Source: CAZRIE01 sp964600075
GTDB taxonomy: Bacteria > Bacteroidota > Bacteroidia > Flavobacteriales > Flavobacteriaceae
Reading direction: 5' to 3'
DNA: 47,548 nt
Assembly: GCA_964600075.1 (NCBI GenBank)
Contig: CAZRIE010000019.1
Coordinates: forward strand, 1 to 47,548
Shown here: positions 43,701 to 47,548 of the stretch, piece after piece
Numbering within the stretch: the stretch's first letter is position 1
Layout: every line of letters starts with the position of its first letter
Translations under genes and position numbers: made by a program
Notes under the pieces: generated by a model
Databases searched by the model: none
What the model was told of the DNA's origin: nothing
What the model saw: only the letters and a program-made list of their open reading frames with translations

Positions 43701-46700
43701 TAATAGTCGTAACCTCCCCATCCGCCGAGAACGTCGATAATCTCGATAACACCGTCGTTACCTACACAGGTAATCGGGTCGACATTGGTATTTGCCGTGA
43801 TTAGGGAGTTAGGCCCCGCAATGGTGAACGGTTCGGAAGATACGCACGAAGGATCGGAATCCTGGGTAACCTCGACACGGTACTCCCCTGCACCTATGGC
43901 AAATGGTACTGTTGGCCCTACATTGGCCGAGACACCGTTGGCGCCTACGATAAGTACGTCATCGCCAATGGCGGCCGTACCCTGTGAATTATAGATCTGC
44001 CATGTAAACCCATTGGTATAGGGGCTCACGGGGTCGTTTATGGTAAAGCTTACCGAGCCGTCGTCTCCGAAGCAGACGACATCCACGGTAGTGGCATCTA
44101 TTTCGAAGGTATTGGGATCTTCGATTTCGAAAGCTGTTTGAACTAAACATCCGGTATCGGTGTTGGTCACGGTAACTTCGTAGTTGCCGATGCCCAACGA
44201 ACCGAATACGTTGGAAACTTGGTTCAACGAACTGTACGCGTTGTCGGTACCCACTACGGAATACTCAATATTCGGTGTTCCGGTGACCGGGTTCAGGGTA
44301 ATCCCTATGGATACCTGCGCATCGTTGCCCGGGTTACAGGTAACACTATTATCGATAGTCACGGACGGGTCGGTGATCTCGACGAACGGCAAGATGGTAG
44401 CTGTCGTTGTTCCGGTACATCCGTTGTCATCGTATACATTGATGATATAGGTTCCGCCAATGGTATTGGTTTCCGTGTAGACGGTGTTCGTCCCGTCCTG
44501 TACGGTTACGTCATCCCCTGTTGCGGGGGTTCCCTGGTCGTTTATGAACTCGTAGCGCACGTAGGTGCTCGAACCGCCGCTGACACTCGCAACGCTTATG
44601 CTCGCATTGTTCGGGTTGTTGCCAATGGTACAGGCGAAATCCACGATCGGATCTAGTGTTACGGCCATGGCTACCGGCTCGCCGATGACGATCCCGGCGA
44701 TGTCGAACGTACAGCCGTTGGTTCCCGTTCCGGTCACGGTATAGGTAGCGGCCGGAAGGTCCTCGAAGGTGTTCGTGGCGCCGTTGAAGCTTCCTGCTGC
44801 GGGCGAGATGCTGTAGGTCAACGGATTGATGCCGTTGTCGGTCTCGGTAAGGGTGATCGTACCGTCCGAAGCACCGTTGCACGTAATGTCAATATGGGCT
44901 TCCGTAAATACTGGGGTAACTATAACTGGAACGGTAACCGGGAATACTCGGGTACATTCAGGCCCAGAAGTATTATTATCATAAATAGTGATTACATAGT
45001 CTTCCGCCACCGTTGCATTGAAAACATACGGGTTGCTGGGTAAGGCCGCTTTTGATATAACGATACCTGCACCATTGGTAATCTGGTAATCATAATTACC
45101 GGAACCAAAAGTGACTTCCATGATAATTTGAGCATCGGGCGTTGCGGTACAATCCAGCAATTTGGTCAAGCTAACATTGACTTCCAGCACAGGATATACA
45201 TCAACGGTATCCGTATCCGTACAACCGTTACTGTCGATTATGGCGACGTTGTAGTTGCCGGGTGTTACATTGTTGAAAACACCGCTATTGTCCACGTAGT
45301 TCACTCCTCCATCAATGGAATATAAAATCTGTGCGGCCGTACTCGTTGCATTTATGGTCAAGGATGTTGGCGAAGCACAGTTATCAACTACCATGGAATC
45401 AATAGTTGGATTCGGTGTTAGGTTTAAGTTGATCGGGCCGAGATCGGCAAAACATCCAAATTGGTCCGTAATGGTCACATTATAGTTTCCAGCAGGCGAA
45501 TTGGCCGGAATTTCTACAGGATTATCGGGAGTAGCGGTAATAGTAGCAAATGGTGCGGGTCCGGTTACGGTATATGTAAACATACCGCCACCACCGCTAA
45601 TATTTTCTATGGAAATCAATCCTGGAGTGTTACAGGAAATATCCCTTAATTTGTTCAGGTTTGCAGTAATCGGGTTCAATTCGTCCAAAAGAAGATTTTC
45701 CGAAGCACCTCTACAACTGTCAACACCACCATCGACTTCGATTACATCGATAAAATAGTTTCCTGCGGGCAAACTGTTAATCGTTACGTCTTGGGGAGAA
45801 GTATAAGGCTGATTAATTGCTGCTCCACCACCACCGCTGTAGGCTACCGCAACAGGTGTTCCACCGCTTACGTCATATACCGTCCATCGGAACTCGTTTC
45901 CGAAGGGAGCCGTATTGTCTGTAACCGTAAAAATGATGCTACCATCTGAAGCTGCGGCGCAAGAAGGTTCCGAAGCCGTAGTTATCTCCAAGGGAACGGT
46001 AATCAAATCATTTACATTCACGTTACTCTGGCGTACACACCCTACATTATCGCGTACATAGAATACGTAGCTTCTGCCAGGTACAAGTCCTGCAAAAGTA
46101 TGTGGGTCCAATAGGCCTTTGGCAGGGGTAGTCCATGGGTGTATCGGAGTAGCCGGGTTGAAATTTGCCGGATCTTCGGAATAGGTATATTCGTAATCCG
46201 GTGTACCCTGACCACCCTGAACGGTTACTTGTAATTCGTTGCAGTTCACGACAATCGCCAAAACGGTGATATCAAGATCATCCAATGGATATGGAATGAT
46301 AAATGCAGGAAGGTCAGTCTGGCAGACAGTAACTCCGCCGGAAACGGTACGCATAGAAGGGTACACTGTTTGACCAGAGGTATAACCTGTAAAGCGATCA
46401 GAAGTGCCAGGGGTGCTATTATCACCGATCCAAGTTGCTCCTCCATCTGCGCTAAATTCTACGGTTCCCAAAGTTGTGGTATAGGGAATAAACTGGAATC
46501 CGAAATCGTTAGGGTCACCCGTACACGTGGCCGGTGTAACGCCAATGACATCACCTGTCAATTCATCGGGATTGGCAATATTCACTGGAGTATCAGTCAC
46601 CGAACAGCTATAGAGATCGGTTACGATTATCGTATAATTTCCAGAAGACAAATTATAGTAGGATTGCGTTGTTGCAATCACATTAGTATCGGTCTGGTCA

Positions 46701-47548
46701 GAAGCCCCGCCGTTATCCAAATCGATGATCTGAATCGTATAGGGGTTATCTCCGGATGAAATAGTTACTTCTATGGAGCCAACGCCATTATAGCATAGTG
46801 GATCTGTTGGGGTGGAAGTAAATGTAATCGGTGTAGCCGGACCAACTGTAACGGTCTCCATATATTCACAATGGGGATCAACCGCATTGTTGTCCCAAAC
46901 ATAGACATCATAGTCACCATCGTTTCCAGGAGTAACCGAAAAGGTGATCGAGGCCACGAAATCTACTGCTGTAACGGAAGTTCCTGTTGTAACATAAGCA
47001 TAGGTGTAATTACTATCTCCACCGGAAGCATTAACGGTAATGCTGCCATTCGTACAAGAACTGATATCTACAACATCCACCACAGCGGTCAATTGCGGAT
47101 CAATGGTTACGTTCTGTTGTACGGCGGGGCACCCGAAGGCGTCTCGCACGTCGATGGTATAGGTTCCGTTCGCCAGGTTGGCGAAGGTATGCGTTGTTGC
47201 TGTTACCGGGGCAGGTGCGGTGAACGGCCCTGCGTTTATACTGAAGGTATAGCCACCGTTGCCTGCTGTAACGTCCACCTGTATGGAGGCGTCGTTGGCG
47301 CCGGAATAACAGGCGGTCGGCGTCAGGGTAAATGTCGTCACGGCGGGCGCTATGACTGGAATGGCCGTATCGATGACGTCCTCACAATTGTTGTTGTCCC
47401 GAACGCGAACGATATAGTTACCGGCCGGAAGTGCCGTAAATATGGTATTTGTTCCGTTAGCGGCAAAATCATAGGAAGCTATAGGGGTTCCCGCGGTATC
47501 CTCCAATTGGTATTCATAGGTCGGCGTACCGCCCGTGGCGCTTGCGGT
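37763..47548 (-). CDS. Giant SprB-repeat adhesin with T9SS type B C-terminal domain (5' end outside window)
   Basis: The frame is open to the window edge, so at least 3261 residues are present and the N-terminus is missing. The protein is a long array of SprB-type modules with recurring patterns such as C-x-G-x2-DG-x-I-x-V and PAGNY-x-V-x-V-x-D-x2-GC. The last 90 residues (NFFTPNGDGENEYWKP to GHFTLYR) form the gliding-motility-associated type B sorting domain, which directs export by the type IX system and cell-surface attachment. Residues 877-1484 and 1503-2110 of the visible part are an identical 608-residue duplication. The gene precedes a PorP/SprF gene. SprB itself is the mobile adhesin of gliding in Flavobacterium; this homologue may serve gliding or attachment to algae (inference). 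Confidence 0.95.
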   Translation of the reverse strand, partial: TASATGGTPTYEYQLEDTAGTPIASYDFAANGTNTIFTALPAGNYIVRVRDNNNCEDVIDTAIPVIAPAVTTFTLTPTACYSGANDASIQVDVTAGNGGYTFSINAGPFTAPAPVTATTHTFANLANGTYTIDVRDAFGCPAVQQNVTIDPQLTAVVDVVDISSCTNGSITVNASGGDSNYTYAYVTTGTSVTAVDFVASITFSVTPGNDGDYDVYVWDNNAVDPHCEYMETVTVGPATPITFTSTPTDPLCYNGVGSIEVTISSGDNPYTIQIIDLDNGGASDQTDTNVIATTQSYYNLSSGNYTIIVTDLYSCSVTDTPVNIANPDELTGDVIGVTPATCTGDPNDFGFQFIPYTTTLGTVEFSADGGATWIGDNSTPGTSDRFTGYTSGQTVYPSMRTVSGGVTVCQTDLPAFIIPYPLDDLDITVLAIVVNCNELQVTVQGGQGTPDYEYTYSEDPANFNPATPIHPWTTPAKGLLDPHTFAGLVPGRSYVFYVRDNVGCVRQSNVNVNDLITVPLEITTASEPSCAAASDGSIIFTVTDNTAPFGNEFRWTVYDVSGGTPVAVAYSGGGGAAINQPYTSPQDVTINSLPAGNYFIDVIEVDGGVDSCRGASENLLLDELNPITANLNKLRDISCNTPGLISIENISGGGGMFTYTVTGPAPFATITATPDNPVEIPANSPAGNYNVTITDQFGCFADLGPINLNLTPNPTIDSMVVDNCASPTSLTINATSTAAQILYSIDGGVNYVDNSGVFNNVTPGNYNVAIIDSNGCTDTDTVDVYPVLEVNVSLTKLLDCTATPDAQIIMEVTFGSGNYDYQITNGAGIVISKAALPSNPYVFNATVAEDYVITIYDNNTSGPECTRVFPVTVPVIVTPVFTEAHIDITCNGASDGTITLTETDNGINPLTYSISPAAGSFNGATNTFEDLPAATYTVTGTGTNGCTFDIAGIVIGEPVAMAVTLDPIVDFACTIGNNPNNASISVASVSGGSSTYVRYEFINDQGTPATGDDVTVQDGTNTVYTETNTIGGTYIINVYDDNGCTGTTTATILPFVEITDPSVTIDNSVTCNPGNDAQVSIGITLNPVTGTPNIEYSVVGTDNAYSSLNQVSNVFGSLGIGNYEVTVTNTDTGCLVQTAFEIEDPNTFEIDATTVDVVCFGDDGSVSFTINDPVSPYTNGFTWQIYNSQGTAAIGDDVLIVGANGVSANVGPTVPFAIGAGEYRVEVTQDSDPSCVSSEPFTIAGPNSLITANTNVDPITCVGNDGVIEIIDVLGGWGGYDYYVGIVAPASAASFVTGPRFDNLAPGTYQAWVIDQNGCQREVQNAIVLADPTPINASIQINQPNCTNFEGEIEVTAGITGGQGSNYTYQLIKNGTPTGAPQNTRVFTGLDNGSYQVQVTDQWTCTFTTTAEILYEPIVPLATVVKTIDCSATPGGEITIIQNGGSGNFDYSVTYPDGFTVVLNSTGIFNGMDQVGDYLFTVTDQTVGHACSTTITQRLEPAVTPVFTEAHIDITCNGASDGTITLTETDNGINPLTYSISPAAGSFNGATNTFEDLPAATYTVTGTGTNGCTFDIAGIVIGEPVAMAVTLDPIVDFACTIGNNPNNASISVASVSGGSSTYVRYEFINDQGTPATGDDVTVQDGTNTVYTETNTIGGTYIINVYDDNGCTGTTTATILPFVEITDPSVTIDNSVTCNPGNDAQVSIGITLNPVTGTPNIEYSVVGTDNAYSSLNQVSNVFGSLGIGNYEVTVTNTDTGCLVQTAFEIEDPNTFEIDATTVDVVCFGDDGSVSFTINDPVSPYTNGFTWQIYNSQGTAAIGDDVLIVGANGVSANVGPTVPFAIGAGEYRVEVTQDSDPSCVSSEPFTIAGPNSLITANTNVDPITCVGNDGVIEIIDVLGGWGGYDYYVGIVAPASAASFVTGPRFDNLAPGTYQAWVIDQNGCQREVQNAIVLADPTPINASIQINQPNCTNFEGEIEVTAGITGGQGSNYTYQLIKNGTPTGAPQNTRVFTGLDNGSYQVQVTDQWTCTFTTTAEILYEPIVPLATVVKTIDCSATPGGEITIIQNGGSGNFDYSVTYPDGFTVVLNSTGIFNGMDQVGDYLFTVTDQDAAQGCPTDITQRLEDAVLPILNVDTLTDVTCNGADDGTISMSVTDNGVGPYTFMIILGPGSSATFPIAATSSNATSAVFNSLEGSIAGITYTIEARGANNCVVTTDVTITESDIITVNPIDIVQYGCTNGNNTNNANISFVNASGGTNTFVRYVFIRDGSVVQDGPNTAYFETDGAGGDYEIRVYDDAGCSALSTTETVLPFVEINGPTVTTTQDAACAPLNNAQIEVGVTVTPSGPTPNLEYTVTGINVAYSQTTTSTNNPETFTALEFGNYRVSITNLDTGCVIETVHTIDDPDVIEVIATKLTDEECLNNGVDDGSFSIAINDYTGNYAYQVYDINDNPIVGAGFSGTGNTVAALPPITNLPGGVYYLRVTATDAPLCEDDSNVITVLAPSAPITATIREESSVSCSNDQGRILIDPTGGEGPYTIVLDDTTSQTYTETNVEAFIFEGLSAGSFHVTITDAFGCVLSDNIDLIRPDDIVATIADTPLTCFDENTASVTASINARNVTPVYQYRLNRYNDLAGSSLLQTSALQNVNAFNGLAAGFYSITVTDDVSCSDETSIVEIVNPTEVEAQLIRTSPLTCVTGVEFELSATGGTGTYEYSIDDATWVSMTGNSVNLPLSGIMSAGIYSYYVRDAINLCTAALSNSIEEDVIEPLTLIVDSSAAVINCNGENTAVIYAEADGGLGNYMYELFTDAALTNSVTGAAQNNGEFSGLSEGTYYVNVTSDDCTAPAEEVIITEPETLSIIDPNDFTNVSCFGANDGTITVELEGGVAPYQYAISPNLNKFDEENVFTDLEGSPSGITYTVIAQDSNGCFIELQYTIVEPDVLDVSAIALPEVCEGEENGSIELTIAGGTAPYSTRLSSETNFVQDRTNLSNLAAGSYIIFVRDVMGCEENVSLTVDPGVNLSATVEPVYGCNGDIPNNYINIALEDTSIVDEVLYGLDSTDPGDMQLNPYFRDIAPGTHYIAISHANGCVTTHDFEIEDFEPLTITVDQTNINEITATVAGGKEAYTIFFGDVNNGSDNTYFINRTDTYVVTVVDENGCEATASIDMEFIDIEIPNFFTPNGDGENEYWKPRNDEGFPEILTIIFDRYGREVYRIGQGDRGWDGFYKQTELPTGDYWYTIKLNGENDDREFVGHFTLYR
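41217..43042 (-). repeat. 1826-bp repeat, copy 2, inside the SprB-like adhesin gene
   Basis: This segment matches 43095-44920 with an offset of exactly 1878 bp (626 codons, in frame). I found no difference in the translation or in the lines I compared. The copies are separated by 52 bp of unique sequence (43043-43094). Confidence 0.95.
43095..44920 (-). repeat. 1826-bp repeat, copy 1, inside the SprB-like adhesin gene
   Basis: This is the upstream (N-terminal) copy of the duplicated block at 41217-43042. It begins in coding direction at VTPVFTEAHIDITCNG and ends at FTVTDQ. Its third codon positions look richer in G and C than the flanking stretch 44921-47100. Confidence 0.95.

Noticed and set aside
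41605..44882. Paired open frames on both strands inside the duplicated block
   Set aside because: They are shadow frames that repeat because the DNA is duplicated. Their sequences are low-complexity Arg/His/Ser-rich and match nothing I know.
37763..47548. Regular repeats as a possible CRISPR array or tandem DNA satellite
   Set aside because: The repeats are long, coding, in frame and match SprB protein modules. There are no short identical repeats with unique spacers.

Overview
The window looks like chromosomal DNA of a marine or alga-associated member of Bacteroidota, most likely family Flavobacteriaceae. The supporting markers are a SprB-repeat adhesin with a type B gliding/T9SS C-terminal domain next to a PorP/SprF protein, many lipoproteins with Bacteroidota-style lipoboxes, an RnpA gene followed by an S41 protease, a GH95 fucosidase with DUF1080 and DUF5009 neighbours, and weak ribosome binding sites with frequent ambiguous starts. 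No genus is claimed.

Layout. 1-1852 (-): an amino-acid permease with a cytoplasmic UspA-like tail, cut by the window edge and starting at TTG. 2185-7462 (+): metallo-beta-lactamase-fold hydrolase, SMP-30-like lipoprotein, subtilase lipoprotein and M1 metallopeptidase. 7643-10407 (+): a fusion of a DUF559 endonuclease-like domain with the RNase P protein RnpA, then a PDZ-S41 protease. 10455-10879: a Coa1-like gene broken by a frameshift. 10916-12232 (-): a beta-propeller lipoprotein.

12449-25272 is a carbohydrate-oxidation neighbourhood without SusC/SusD. It holds a second SMP-30 lactonase, an SDR dehydrogenase and a VOC protein (+); DUF1080 and DUF5009 (-); then GH95 alpha-L-fucosidase, PhyH dioxygenase, SGNH esterase, fructosamine kinase, a PQQ dehydrogenase with a haem c domain and a Gfo/Idh/MocA oxidoreductase (+). 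A coherent but unproven reading is removal of esters and fucose or galactose from a glycan, oxidation of the sugar to a lactone, and lactone opening.

25282-26475 (-) is an SH3-NlpC/P60 hydrolase. 26544-28475 is a restriction-modification locus with an intact C5 methyltransferase and a frameshifted PD-(D/E)XK endonuclease-like gene. It is followed by about 720 bp of decayed DNA with an FG-GAP remnant and two hairpins. 29199-31579 holds a small conserved protein, an ElaA-type acetyltransferase, a cation diffusion facilitator and RpiB. A 670-bp AT-rich gap with TGTTRATAACC repeats separates rpiB from divergent rnr. Then come a head-GIN (DUF2807) protein, a LysE-type exporter, tRNA-Cys and folB.

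36790-47548 (-) is an adhesin locus: PorP/SprF plus the C-terminal 3261 residues of a giant SprB-repeat protein. The latter contains a 1826-bp segment present twice (period 1878 bp, 626 codons) with no difference found.

Most notable: the DUF559-RnpA fusion that removes the normal rnpA start, the recent in-frame duplication in the adhesin, the fucosidase/PQQ/fructosamine-kinase cluster, and the two single-base-type frameshifts. No CRISPR array, transposase or prophage was seen.
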